Source: Gymnothorax reevesii (Eukaryota > Chordata > Actinopteri > Anguilliformes > Muraenidae). Taken from it: DNA of 64,000 nt. Of this stretch, positions 1-11,935 are shown in pieces (position 1 is the stretch's first letter; each line of letters starts with the position of its first letter). The notes under the pieces were generated by a model. That model was given only the letters and a program-made list of their open reading frames with translations. It was not told where the DNA came from and did not search any database. Location: contig CM056586.1 in the NCBI GenBank assembly GCA_029721435.1, forward strand, positions 74,072,607 to 74,136,606, given 5' to 3'. Position numbers and translations under genes: made by a program.

Positions 1-176
1 ATAGAATGTGTAGTCAGGACAAATCACTCATCTAAACTTGAAAAACAAGTAAGACAAATATGCAGCTTGTTAACTTAAAATTCTGGGATAGCAGTTGTGT
101 TTGGAACAAAATCCAGCATCAGTCCCCCATGTTGGGACCGAGTGTGAGAAACACAGGACAGCCACCACACACACAG

Positions 177-973
177 CTCCAGTCAAAAGTTTGGACACTT
201 TGCTAATGTCACAGCGCTCTGTTTTTAGAGAAATTTAAAAAGCTTAGCTTCTCTACATAATCTCAAATGGAATCTTGTGAGAAGTTAACAGTCAGAAGTT
301 AGAAGAGAATAATTTATTTGTTTGATAAGAGTCCAAAATTTTGGAATCCTCAAGTAAGCCATATTTAGCAAAGTAAACAGACAAATATGCTCCTTCCGTT
401 TTCCAACAGCCGAATTAAAGTCCAGCTGCTTTGGGACTTATTGGGCAAAAAGATCAATGAAAATCAAACCACAAGTGCATCACATCTTTGGGAACTTAGA
501 CAGCTGCTTGTGGGGGAAAAAATCTCAAGTATACTCAGCAAATACACCAACAAACGCTGGTTAATTTGATGAGTTTAAGAATTAGGTTTTTTTTTTTTGA
601 AAAATAAAGAGTGCTTCTTTTTTATCCCCCCCGCCAATGAAGTTGGGGTGGAGGTTCTGTTTTCGCCCGTTTGTTCGTCTGTCTGTGAACAACATAACTC
701 ATAAAGTAACACACGGATTTGTCTGAAATTTTGTGGGTGGATTGCTATTACAAGGATGGACCCTACTGATTTCAACAGCGATCAGTGAAACAATATGGCC
801 GCCACAGCAGCCATCTTGAAATCCTATCACACGTTATAACTCAACTTTGCTCCCACTCATGCACATCTGGATTGTGCTGCCTTGGCGGAAGTTTGCGCTC
901 TACGAGTGCCTCTGGTTTAGCATGTATTGTAGGAAAAATGTGAATGTGCCCAAACTTTTGACAGGTACTGTAC
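177..973. mobile_element. Tc1-like non-autonomous element with terminal inverted repeats
   Basis: CCAGTCAAAAGTTTGGACAC near 179 is mirrored by CAAACTTTTGACAGGTACTG at 951-970, forming inverted ends of a kind common in fish Tc1-like elements. No transposase is readable inside, and a second repeat (590-850) occupies the right half. Confidence 0.6.
590..850 (+). repeat. interspersed repeat family A, copy 1
   Basis: It contains GAAATTTTGTGGGTGG, GGATGGACCCTACTGA and CAATATGGCCGCCAC. A clearly homologous copy lies in opposite orientation at 13862-14095. No coding potential is seen. Confidence 0.65.
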
Positions 974-1066
974 AGCGTGTCCTGCGGTACCTGACCCTCT
1001 TCTATTGTTCACCTCCTCACCCATTTTTGAGCCTTGATGACACAGCCAATAATTAACTCCATTCAG

Positions 1067-1260
1067 AGATGCTATGAAAAAATATTTGCCCCCTTGCTAA
1101 TTTCTTGAATTTGAGTGTCTTTAGTTACATTCAATTGCTTCAGACATTCAAACAAACTTTAGATAAGGAGAGAAAACAAAGTATTATTTACTTTATAGAA
1201 TGAAAAATTTTACCCAACACCAACTGGCCCTGTTTGAAAAAGTGATTGTGCAAATAACGA
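1067..1260. mobile_element. Tc1-like terminal fragment
   Basis: It begins near the sequence ATGAAAAAATATTTGCCCCC, a recurrent terminal sequence of fish Tc1-like transposons, and continues to AAAAAGTGATTGTGC. The remainder of that element is missing. Confidence 0.45.
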
Positions 1261-1289
1261 CTCGATCAATATTTAACTGATAACTTTAA

Positions 1290-1692
1290 TGAATAAATAA
1301 TAATGCATCAATTTTATATAGCGCTTTTCTGCTTTCTGGGCACTCAAAGACACTTCACAAGGATACATTATTCATTCAGTCACACATTCACACTCTGATG
1401 GTGGTAAACTACGTTTTTGTAGCCACAGCTGCCCTGGGGCAGACTGACGGAAGCGTGGCTGCCAGTATGCGCCTACGGCCCCTCCGACCACCACCAAACA
1501 TTCACACACAGCCATACAGTGTTCGTATATTGCATGTTTTTGTGGGTGGGGGAACCGGAGTACCCGGAGAAAACCCACACGAACACGGGGAACATGCAAA
1601 CTCCACACAGAAAGGCCCCAGGCCGGATTCAAACCCACAACCTTCTTGCTGTGAGGCAGCAGTGCTAACCACTGTGCCACCGTGCCGCCCCA
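1290..1692 (+). repeat. interspersed repeat family B (CCGGAGTACCCGGAG type)
   Basis: It starts with a TTTTATATAGCGCTTTTCTG motif, contains AACCGGAGTACCCGGAGAAA and ends in CTAACCACTGTGCCACCGTG. This is a widespread fish repeat. Related copies are at 18050-18155 and 30585-30845. The overlapping open frames on both strands are repeat sequence, not genes. Confidence 0.65.
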
Positions 1693-1769
1693 CTTTACAT
1701 CACTCTACATGGGTTTTTAGATGTTAAAAGGTCTCAAACAAAGCTGCAGTAAAAAAAAAAATGCCTGAG

Positions 1770-2060
1770 ATGAGAAGGAATGCTATTGAAATAGAAATTA
1801 CTTTGCTATCCTATATAAGGCCCTGGGACTCCAACAAAACACAGTGAAAGCAATTATCTCCAAATGGAGGGAACTTGAAAGAGTGAAACCTTCCCAGGAG
1901 TGGCAGATCTGCCAAAATTCCTCTCACAATGCAGAGACGATTTACCCAGGAGGCCACAATAGAACCCTGGCCAACATTTAAAGAACTGGAAGCTTTACTT
2001 GCCTTAGTTAAGGTCAGTGTTCATGCAGGCTCATTGCAAAGCCTAGGTGTCATAAAGCAA
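1770..2060 (+). pseudogene. Tc1-like transposase N-terminal relic
   Basis: Sequence such as CTGGGACTCCAACAAAACAC and CCTTCCCAGGAGTGGCAGAT corresponds to the DNA-binding half of a Tc1 transposase (GLQ..TV..I...W, NLPRSGR). It is broken by stops and has no DDE domain. Confidence 0.5.
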
Positions 2061-2222
2061 CATTTGGGCAGATGCCCTGGGTGTCTGTATGGGTACACAA
2101 ACCTGGACATGGGAATTGCACTTCATATAGAAAAGGGAACCCCAAAATCTGTAATCTGCACTGTAATGAACACACTCTTATACCAGAACCTCACCTGGTG
2201 ATTGAAATTTCAGCCATAGATC

Positions 2223-3839
2223 TACAACCCCAATTCCAAAATAGTTGGGACAAACTGTAAATTGTGAATAAAATCAAAACGCAATGACTTTCAAATCACA
2301 CCAGCCAGTATTTTATTCACAATAGAACAGAGATAACACAGCAAATGTTGAAACTGAGAAATTTTACTATTTTATCCACAAAATGAGCTCATTTTAAATT
2401 TAATGGCTGCTACAGGTCTCAAAAAAGTTGGGACAGGGGCCTGTTTACCATGGTGTAGCATCCCCACTTCTTTTTAACACAGAGCGGAGGTGTCTGGGCA
2501 TTGAGGAGACAAGTTTCTTGAGTCAAGCTATTGGAATTTAATCCCACTCTTGTTTAATACAGGCTTCCAGCTGCTGGAGAGTTTTGGGTCTCCTTTGACT
2601 GACTTTTCATTTAATTATGCGCCAAATGTTCTTAATCGGTAAAAGATCAGGACTGCAGGCAGGCCAGTTCAGCACACAGACTCTTCTACTACGAAGCCAT
2701 GCTGTTTTAATAGCTGCAGTATGTGGTTTTGCATTGTCCTGCTGAAATACACAAGGCCTTTCCAGGAATAGATGTCATCTGGAGGGGAGCATATGTTGCT
2801 CTAAAACCTTTATATACCTTTCAGCATTCATGGTCCTTTTTAAAATATGCTGGTGTCCCACACCATATGCACTAATGCATCCTTATACCATCAGAGATGC
2901 TGGCTTTGGAACTGAACGCTGATAACAGGAGGGGTGGTCTTTCTCCTCTTTAGCCTGGAGGACACGACGCCCATGATTTCCATCAAGAATATCAAATTTG
3001 GACTCATCTGACCACAGGTCACTTTACCACTTTGCTACAGTCCATTTTAAATGAGCCTTGGCTCACAGAACACGGCGGCGCTTCTGGATCATGCTCAACA
3101 ATGGCTTCCTTTTTGCATGATAGAGTTTTAGGTGGCATCTGTGGATGGCACGGCAGACTGTGTTTACAGACAGTGGTTTTTTGAAGTATTCCTGGTCCCA
3201 TTTAGTAATGTCAGTGACAGAATCATGCTGGTGAGTGATGCAGTGGCGTCTGAGGGCCCGAAGATCATGGGCATCCAGTAAAGGTCTTCAGCCTTGTCCC
3301 TTACGCACAGAGATTTTTCCAGTTTCTCTGAATCTTTTGATGATGTTATGCACTGCTGATGATGAAACCTTTAGCCTTTGCAATTTGACGTTGAGGAACA
3401 TTGTTTCTAAAGTATTCCACAATTTTTTTTACGCAAGCCTTCACAGGTTAGAGAGTCTCTGGGCATCTTTACTTCTGAGAGACTCAGCCTCTCTAAGACA
3501 TCCCTTTTATAGCCAATCATGTTACACACCTGATGCCAGTGAACTTAATTACTTGCTAAATGTTCTTTCAGCTGATTCTCTTATATAGTAATAGCTTTTT
3601 CAGCCCATCTTTTGCCTGTGTCCCAACTTTTTTTGAGATCTGTTGCAGCCAGAAAATTTGAAATAAGCTCATTTTGTGGACAAAAATGTAAAAAGTCTCA
3701 GTTTCAACATTTGAAATGTTATCTGTGTTCTATTGTAAATAACATATTGGCTCATGTGATCTGAAAGTACAAAAGTAATTACATTTTGATTTTATTCACA
3801 ATTTGCACTTTGGCCCAACTATTTCTAATTGGGGCTGTA
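2223..3839 (-). mobile_element. Tc1/mariner-like element of about 1.6 kb with paired inverted ends
   Basis: The left end TACAACCCCAATTCCAAAAT and right end TTTCTAATTGGGGCTGTA form inverted repeats that extend inward through GTGAATAAAATCAAAA / TTTTGATTTTATTCAC. The transposase would be on the minus strand and is heavily degraded; one short open stretch is at 3201-3019. A partial copy of the same family is at 14640-14830. Confidence 0.7.
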
Positions 3840-4133
3840 TTTTGTTTCCTTCAATGCAAGCACCGACCCTCAACTTTCCCCATTTTGTTACAGATTCTCG
3901 AAATAAAAAACAAAATTTTAATTTTATCTCCCAACAAAGTGTACCCGCAGTTCAGGAGTATCTGGTCAGCAGTTTTGAACACGGTTGGTTAAACCTGTTT
4001 CACAAGTCAATGTAAAACTGAGTGTAATGGCATCAGCACATTGTCGTTGTACTTACTTTCCAGTTAATAAAAACTTTTTTTGTTCCTAAATAGTTCTCTT
4101 GACAGACATTTTTACCCGAGGGTTGATTCTTAC

Positions 4134-4194
4134 CTTCCAGGTCTTCCGTCTCGAAGTTGGGTTCGAGCCGTGACCAGGTCCAGAAAAACAACAT
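4134..4194 (-). CDS. candidate slc4a10-like coding exon ending in ...FETEDLEG
   Basis: On the minus strand a reading frame ends in NFETEDLEG immediately before a strong donor (GGAAG|GTAAGA, GT at 4133-4132). Na-coupled bicarbonate transporters of the SLC4A7/8/10 group have a near-identical FEKEDLEG-type sequence ending an early coding exon at the same phase. SLC4A10 is the gene expected downstream of TBR1 on this strand. Against it, the residues further upstream do not match the family and no clear acceptor AG precedes the match. The start shown is an in-frame ATG, which would make it an alternative first exon; chance similarity remains possible. A longer open frame continues upstream to 4416. 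Confidence 0.3.
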
Positions 4195-4538
4195 AGGTTG
4201 ACAGTGAAGAACGTACTCACTTCCAAAGACAGTTTCCATGGGAACCAATATGGCTGACAGGAGGTTTGGGAGCCCAAGTCCTCTGAACGCAGACAAACTG
4301 CCTTGGTTTTCGCCACATTTCCCCATCGTGTTCCTCGTCCTTCCAGATGCTTCTCTCCCCAGTGTAATATACATATTTAAACCACAGCTGACAAGCAAAC
4401 GATGGAGCTCAGGCAACTATTGTGCTGCACACAATGAATAGATGGGATGATCTATTTATGTATTATATACACCACACTGATTTAATTCACAGATGTATTT
4501 CTCACAGAGATTTCCATTTCTGAACTGTCACCTATTTG

Positions 4539-4757
4539 TTAACCCATTCAATCCCAAATTTTTCTGTGCAATGTATATGCATTCATTTTACTCCTGAAAC
4601 CTCTCCAAGAAATAAATTGTGTGTATTTTTTGATTTCATGAAGGAAATGCTCAGTTCAAAGTTGCATTTCTTGCCCACTTTTAGAGCTTCTAGAAGTAAA
4701 AAAAACAAAACAAAAAGAATTGGTCACAAATGTGACCAGTGGGATTTAACAGGTTAA
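4539..4757. mobile_element. piggyBac-like MITE flanked by TTAA
   Basis: 219 bp bounded by TTAA at 4539-4542 and 4754-4757. The ends TTAACCCATTCAATCCCA and, reversed, TTAACCTGTTAAATCCCA are imperfect inverted repeats. TTAA target sites and CC-starting ends are typical of piggyBac. Confidence 0.5.
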
Positions 4758-6639
4758 AGTAGGGCAGAGATAAGCAACAGATTCAAAAAATACAAAAAGT
4801 GCGTTTCAAATAGGTCTAAACAATTGAAAATTGCAAAAGACAGGGACTTGCAATAATGAGCTCATCAAACTGTGCTTTCAGGAGTGAGCAGAGAATCGGA
4901 GTCGATTGTTGATATGCAGCAGAGTCCTGCGAAAAACTGATGACTCAGACTGAGAAACACTGAAATGACAGTGTCGTCACTTCAAGATATTTTTGAGTGT
5001 GAGAAACACAACAAGTAAAGTCAGGGTCAGCATCAAAAAACCTTGTGATGAACGGACCTGTGACTCATAAAACATATACTGTAGATCCATGTGTGCGGAG
5101 AATGATGTAAAATACCTTCCATTTCAACCAGCAGGAATAATATTTTAAGCTCCAACGAGTTCGTAACATAAGACTGCATCACTACAAAGAATATAGCTTC
5201 AAAAAATAATCACCCAAAGAGACCCTCTGAGGGCACACTATAGTCTCCCGTGCTCAGCCGAACAGGGCTTAGTTGCAAGAAGATGTCTCAGACAGAGGGT
5301 CTAGAAATTACAGCACTTTTTAAGTGGCTTCCCCCTTTTTTTCCCAATCCAGAAATAACTGGACAAATAGCAACTCTGATGCATGTTATTCCATGGTTAT
5401 TTCATTTACCAGCCAGCAGATGAAAGATTTAATTGATTTACAGTGAGGTACTTCTCACTTTAGCACCAATATATGACGCGTCGGGATGAGACTCGGCTCA
5501 TCTGAGATGCGCAGAATCCGGCACACTGCGCTCTTTATCGCATTTTTTTTCTTTTTATGAATACAGTTACACTTCATTTCTATTCACAGCTCACAATTAT
5601 TGTGTTTTCATTTCACATCTCATTAAAACTTTTTAAGGAGTCAATCAATCTCAGAATATACATCTGATTTTGAAGAACTATAACCACCTGCAGAATCATC
5701 ATATTTCATTGATAATAGTTTAGTAGTTTAAGCCATCTAAGGACAAAATGCAGCTGGTGTATTCAAATCTGTAGAACTTCAGGCCTATTTTAAATTCTTG
5801 TGGACATCCCAGTGTTTCCAATAATCCTAAATATGTCCTGCTATATTTCAAGGAAATGTGTATAAAATTATGCGCAAATTCTAAATATTTTCCACGTGAT
5901 GTAATGATGTGGCCATAAAACATGGCATCCTGGGTTTGAATATTTCTCTCAATATATGAGTGATGTAGCTTTTATAACTCTTGTAGCCATCAAAGACACA
6001 GAGATGCCAGACTGATATTTATTGTACTTGTTTGGTTTTGTTTGGTTTGTATTTGCTTTGTTTGGTCACAATGCACAGACCACTGGCACTTGGAGTAAAA
6101 GCGTAACTGGGGCCACGTTATCAACAGGATGTTTCTACTCACGCATTTTGACACCCTGAGAGGTCATGGCCTTGGCCAGCTTTGACCAGGCCCAGGTGTG
6201 ATGTTCTCAATACCCACAAGATATGTAAGGTGGACCATAATATATCCAGCAAAGAAAATGCGCAGCCTGTTGATACTCATCTCAGGGGCCTCAAACGGTC
6301 GGCTCAACTGTATGAAATTACTGTCCATCAGGGTCCCTATTTTCAGAGAAGCTGTTAACTTCTAAAAGCAAAGCTTGTACAGAGAAAGATTTTGTTTTGG
6401 CAGAAAACCAATGTTGATATCACCAGTTTGGTTTATTCACTTCAGCTCATAATTTATTGGCAAAAAGAGAATAAACAGTACAAAGACTTTAAATTTGCAG
6501 GGAAATTTAATTGGCCTATAGATAATTGCACAAGGACTATGTGAGAACTCTGAGACAGAAGGCAGGTTTCTAGGTTTTCATTTTACATGTACACTGCCTG
6601 GAAAAAAAAAAAGCCATTAGAAGATGACATAATATAACA
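4758..6639. other. no recognised gene or repeat
   Basis: AT-rich sequence with scattered short open frames but no domain or repeat I recognise. A G/T-rich TTTGGTTTTGTTTGG run is at 6029-6065. Confidence 0.4.
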
Positions 6640-6971
6640 TGAATGGCGAGAACAGGCCGTTCAGCCCAACTAGGCTCGCCAGTTTCTTTATACTATTGTG
6701 AAATATCACTTCAGATATACAATGACTCAATGGTATCTAGCTTTAAGTCAAGTCTTGAAAACTCCTAAGGTCTCTGCCTCAACAATATGATCAGGCAAGC
6801 TATTCCACATCGAAATTACTCTTTGGGTGAGGAGATATTTCCAAATATCAGTGCTAAATTTACCTTTGGTCAACTCCCATCTGTGACCCTGAGTTCTACT
6901 AACAACACTTGGTCAAAAGTATCCTACATAATTCACTTTGTTAATCCCTTTAACATATTTAAAGACCTCAA

Positions 6972-7178
6972 TCAGATCACCCCAAGTCTCCTTTTCCAAA
7001 GACTAAAGAGATTCAGCCTCTTCTCATAGCTTTCATCTTTTATACCCGGAATTAGCTTAGTGGCTCTTCTCTGAACTTTTCCTAGAGCATCTCTATCTTT
7101 CTTAAAGTATGGTCCCCAGAACTGTACACTATACTCCAGATGTGGTCTGACAAATGTGTTGTACAAAAGAAGCATCAC
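6972..7178 (-). pseudogene. CR1 ORF2 C-terminal region
   Basis: LYNTFVRPHLEYSVQFWGPY and VQRRATKLIPG then ERLNLFSLWKRRL are the typical C-terminal CR1 motifs. Confidence 0.75.
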
Positions 7179-7369
7179 CTCCTTAGATTTGTTCTCAATA
7201 TTTTTTGCAATGTATCCCAGCCTCCGATTTGCTTTTTAACTGCTACGGCACAATGGCTAGAGCCTGTGAGAGTTTGGTCAACAATCACTCCCAGATCTTT
7301 TTTGTGTGGAGCACATTCCAGTTTTAAACCTCCCTTTATAATGTTTTTATTACCTTCATGTACAACTTT

Positions 7370-7759
7370 TCATTTCGCTACATTAAATTTCATTTGCAAC
7401 ATTTCTGCCCAATTCTGGATTCTATCTAAATCATCTTGAATCACTTTAGTGGACTCTACACTATTTGTCAAACCCCCCAATTTAGTATCATCTGCAAATT
7501 TATCTAATTTGCTCTCAATATTCCTATCAAGGTCATTAATGTAGATGAAGAACAGCAGAGGTCCCAACACCGATCCCTGGGGGACGCCACTCCCCACCAT
7601 ACCTAGCTCAGATGAGATACCACTGACCACCACTCTTTGTGTTCTGTCCTGTAACCAGCTTTGAATCCACTTCAGAATACCTCCTGTAACCCCAATGGAG
7701 CCCATTTTAAAAATTAGTCTCTTATGCGGTACTATATCAAATGCTTTCTGAAAATCCAA
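7370..7759 (-). pseudogene. CR1 ORF2 reverse transcriptase core
   Basis: 130 codons with LDFQKAFD-type start (MDFQKAFDIVPHKRL), GVPQGSVLGPLLFFIYINDL and the catalytic FADDTKL box. The RT core is open here, but the ORF is interrupted upstream (stop near 7795) and downstream. Confidence 0.8.
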
Positions 7760-8210
7760 GTATATGATGTCATAAGCCCTGCTCTGGTCATAAGTCTAGG
7801 TGGCCTCTTCAAAAAATTCTAGAAGGTTTGTCAGGCATGACCTTCCCTTACGGAAACCATGTTGGCTATCCCTCAAGATATTATTATGTTCAAGAAATAA
7901 GTCAAGCTCATCTTTTCTGATAGATTCCAGTATTTTGCATGCAATGCAATTTAAACTGACTGGCCTGTAGTTTCCTGGCTCAGTACGGTCCCCTTTCTAA
8001 TATATTGGTATAATATTGCCCTGTTTCCAAACATTTGGTATTTCTCCAGTTTCTAAAGACCGTCTGAAGATGGCGAATACCGGCTTAAAGATGATCTCAC
8101 TAACTTCCCTGAGCACTCTAGGATATTAGCCATCAGGAACAGTTCAAAGTAACTGTTTAAGGTATCCACAATATCCTTGTTATCATAAAGCAACGATCCA
8201 TATTTATTCT

Positions 8211-8495
8211 TCATGCACTTAACATCCTTTTTGACTTTCCTTTTTCTGCAACAGTGTTGAAAAAAGCACTTAGGGTTAGTTTTTGCCCCCTCTGCAATTT
8301 GTCTTTCATATAGTCTTCTTGCATTCCTTTTTTGACCACAGCCCGCATTTTACAGTATTCAGCCTTAGTATTCTCATCGTTATCCTTTATGTACATCTTA
8401 AAAAGATTCCTCTTTTCCCTCAAACTCCTACGAATAGCAGTGGTCATCCACTGAGGATTCTGCTTTTTCAGCTTGCTTTTGGAATGAATTTGCAT
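8211..8495 (-). pseudogene. CR1 ORF2 linker between endonuclease and RT
   Basis: A lysine/arginine-rich frame with PQWMTTAIRRSLREKRNLFK, the usual PPWLT..I...I..K motif ahead of the RT domain in CR1/L2 elements. Confidence 0.6.
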
Positions 8496-9162
8496 TGTGA
8501 ATCAAGTAAAACTCCCTTAAATCTTTCCCACATCAGTCGTTTGTCACTCATTCACAGTCCAGGAGTGTCACCCATTTTATTTTGCTTAGATATGAGCACA
8601 TCCTGTCAAAGTTTTCTCACCTAAAATTTAAAATTTTTGATTTTGAAGACACCTTTTTAACTTTCCATGAAACATCAAAATTAGCAGTAGAGTGATCACT
8701 TGTCCCAAGTGGCTCCAGTACCTCAACATTGCTAATTCTATCTGGGTCATTACAGAGCACTAAGTCTAAAATTGCCTACTCTCTTGTAGGTTCATTAACA
8801 TACTGCACATAAAAATGATCATTTATAACATCTAGAAATTCTTCCTCCCCCCTACCCTGTCCTTTCACCATTTCCCAATCGATACCAGGATAATTTCAGT
8901 CTCCCATAATAATAGTCCCTCCTCCTCTACAAGCTTGCGTAATCTTCTTAAAGAGCATTTCATTGACTGTACTGTTCAAAGCTGGTGGTCGATAGCATAC
9001 GCCTATGTTTAAACCTGTCTCGTGTTTGCCAATGAGCCTGACCTAGTTATCTTCACAGGACAAGAAATGTTCAATTTCAGGAATTTCCTGCACATTTATG
9101 TTTTCATTCACATAGTGTGCTACACCCCCTCCTCGCCTATTAAATCTATTGTTCCTAAAGAG

Positions 9163-9471
9163 CTAATAAACTTCCATATTATATTCATCTCCATCCTCTT
9201 CACTAAGCCATGTCTCTGTAATCCCAACTATGTCATAGCCTTCACTAATCATCACGGCCTCAAGTTCTAGAAATGTATTTTTAATGCTTCTTACATTCAG
9301 ATAAAAACATTTCAGGTTATCACAAATGCTCGTCCAGTTCGATTTCCCATGTACCAGCTGCTCCCAGCCCCTCACTACGCTTTGTTGCTTTAAAAATATA
9401 TCCTCAATAGTGCATGTAACGCCATCAGCCTCCATCGGGGCAGTCTGCATTTCCCTATGTCTAACACTCAC
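9163..9471 (-). pseudogene. CR1 ORF2 endonuclease N-terminus
   Basis: FYLNVRSIKNTFLELEAVM then YDIVGITETWLSEED matches the start of the apurinic-type endonuclease (NARSI...L, D..ITETW) of CR1/L2 LINEs. Confidence 0.7.
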
Positions 9472-9494
9472 TAACCTCCCTGCCCCCCAAGTCC

Positions 9495-9775
9495 CTAATT
9501 TAAATAATCCTGTGCTACCCTCAACGTACGCTGACCAAGTGCAAAGGTACCCCTCCGGTTCAGCTGCAGCCCGTCAGGCTTGAACAGATCACCCCTGTCC
9601 CAGAAATAGTTCCAGTGCCCCATAAACCTGTACCCCCCTTTTCTACACCAGGTTCGTAGCCACGTTTTAAACCTCCAGATAAAATTCTGCTTCCCTCTGC
9701 TAGCACGTGGTACGGTAGAATCCCAGAGAATACTACTGTGGAGGATCTGCTCCAAAGCTTTTCAGCTAATTCCAC
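9495..9775 (-). pseudogene. CR1 ORF1 C-terminal esterase-like (SGNH) domain fragment
   Basis: Two overlapping frames together give FSGILP, SRGKQNFI, NWFL-like WLRTWC and DGLQLNRRGTFALGQ, the pattern of the esterase domain in CR1 ORF1. A frameshift near 9580-9720 separates the halves. Confidence 0.55.
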
Positions 9776-9840
9776 AAATTTGCTTTGCAGAACCTCAAAC
9801 CTACCCTTATCCCCCCAGCCCCCACAATCTCATCTCAGAA

Positions 9841-11689
9841 ATATCAAAAATATCAAAAAGCACCAGTGCAGGACCTGATTAATACGCACAGCAAATTTTG
9901 TTAAAAACGGAAACCAAATTAGTACAGAAGAAGGCACAGACAAACCGAAAGACAAACCGATGACTTTAACTCTCTGCATTATATGCCAGGGGATAAAAAG
10001 TCACGCACACAAATAATTCATCAAACTATCTTTTTCATCATGGCAGACATTTGTCGTGGCTTCTTCTCTACCATCTTATGCAATGTTACATTTGTTTTCG
10101 AAGACAGGCTACCTAATCCTAACCCTAACCCTGGTTCTTACCCCAACCCTAAACTGAGTAGTTTTAGTGCCTAAACTTAACAAAGTTGTTTTTTAGTCAG
10201 CTTGACATAATCATTAGCAATGCTGTCAAATTTGGATGGCAATAATCTCCATTTTTGTCGAATATTGACGTTTGTGCAAAAGCGAAATTATATTGCGAGT
10301 AATAATGATACCATTTTGCATCTGAAGTCATCAGCTACTGGGGAATTCATAATGCAGCTCCTCACGGCTTATGATCATTTCAAATCTAACTGTAGAGTCT
10401 AAGAGCCAAGGACTTCTTCATCCAGATGTTATCTCTAAGTCATCTGCATAATAAAAAGCACTCTTATGTCATTCACTTGGTCTCTCCTGATCGAAATGAG
10501 ATTTAGACAAATCACAGAACTGTTTTGAGGGTTTAAGGAAATGTAAACAAAATGTTGAAAGAGTTAAAAAAAAAAAAACGTTTCAGTTGATGCCAAACAG
10601 CGCTTACTAATGATAGATAAATGGTGGAGAATGACAATTGGCTAATCATGATGACAGAAAATATTTTTTCTAGATGCAGCAACATGAAGCTCAACAGAGC
10701 CTCTAGTGGCTGGGAGAGGACATTTGGATTCAAGACATAGCTGTAATTAAGTGGGCATTACATCAGTAAAAGAGCAGCATTAACTCTAATAATTGCATCT
10801 TCTCTGCAGCTCTTCAGTCATTGCCTCTGAGAGTTTAAACAAAAAGCTTCTTTTCAGTTAAGCAAACGGGTAATCAATCTCCGTGGAAGTGATTAGAGCC
10901 GTGTTGTCACTAGTGGTCAAACGCAAAGCTGTTGTTCTTACTCTGGTTTGAACTAGTCCAGGGAGTAAAATCTCAGCTGCGCAGCCACTTGCTAACTTGC
11001 TAAATCAGGCCAGACTGTTGAGGGATGTGTGGCCGCAGCCTTCTCTCCAGAGGGTGCTTTGTGAGAAAAGTATTTTTTGATTAATTTCCATTAGAGTTTA
11101 TACTGGATTAGCAGATGTGGTCTATAATTAAGAAGCCAACTAATCCCCTGGAGAAGCTCTTAACTGAAAGCGTCTGTCACTATCACCATCACGCGAGTAA
11201 CATATCTTCGCTAACGCTCAAGGGAACACCCGATTGACGCCATTGAATGTTGACATTTATTGCAAAAGTGCTTTTTATTGTTTTCTGGTTGGCCTAATTG
11301 CACACAAGTCAATTAGTTTTTTTGTGACAACAAGTTTTGAGGAGTGTGAAGATTTCGTTTCTTCAGTTCCGCAAATCTCCTGGGTCAGTTTTGAGCAGTC
11401 CAAACAGGTTGCCATGATTGTAAAGTTAGCCTTTGCGGTGTTTACAGGTGGCCATAAAACTAAAATAAATAAATAAAATCAATGATAATAAAACTTTGAA
11501 AAATAAAATAAAACTTTAAAAGATATAGAAACATGGACAAAAGAGAAAATAAACAAAAATGAATTGATGAAATCTGCAGAAAAAGGAGCTCACAGAGATA
11601 TATCTACTCTCTCCAGAATCCACCAGCTGTGACAGCGATGTTGGTGTTGCTTTCGGCTCAGCAGTCGTCATTACAGCATGTTCAGTGAG
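9841..11689. other. no recognised gene; short telomere-like tract inside
   Basis: Nothing recognisable except the CCCTAA-type tract at 10111-10155 and fragments of dispersed repeat near 9890-9990. Confidence 0.4.
10111..10155. repeat. degenerate interstitial telomere-like (CCCTAA) tract
   Basis: CTAATCCTAACCCTAACCCT followed by variant units such as CCCCAACCCTAAA. Confidence 0.6.
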
Positions 11690-11935
11690 TGCATACAGAG
11701 ACCGCAGAGACCACAGTCCAGTTTTATTAGTATAGTGCATTTTACAGATGAACCGTCGCAGAGACGCTTTACAGAATAGCAGTTGGACAGATGCCTGGCC
11801 TAAGTCCCCAGTATAGCTTATGAGGAACCCACCCCCCCCAAAAAAAAACTCCCAATAGGGAGAAAAATCCTCAAACAGTGGTGAGAACAGAACTCCCCAA
11901 TGGGACAAAATCTAGGAGGAACTCTGCTATAGTGG
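11690..11935. repeat. dispersed fish repeat fragment
   Basis: Blocks AACTCCCAATAGGGAGAAAA and CCCAATGGGACAAAATCTAG and AGGAGGAACTC recur in many fish genomes. No coding content is evident. Confidence 0.4.

Larger units (their letters stand above)
6640..9840 (-). mobile_element. CR1-type LINE, antisense, with ORF1 and ORF2 parts
   Basis: Read on the minus strand from 9840 down it shows an esterase-like ORF1 tail, endonuclease, linker, reverse transcriptase and C-terminal region in the order of CR1 LINEs. The frame is broken in several places. The 3' end lies near 6640, with a conserved 3' UTR containing GGCCTGTTCTCGCCATTCAT. ORF1 is incomplete at its 5' side. Confidence 0.8.

Noticed and set aside
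1372..1727. Overlapping open frames of about 100 codons on both strands
   Set aside because: They fall inside dispersed repeat family B, which has no known protein product.
5920..6330. Minus-strand stretch with a donor-like GTGAGT and short frame near 6100-6290
   Set aside because: No recognised protein similarity and stops in the surrounding frames.
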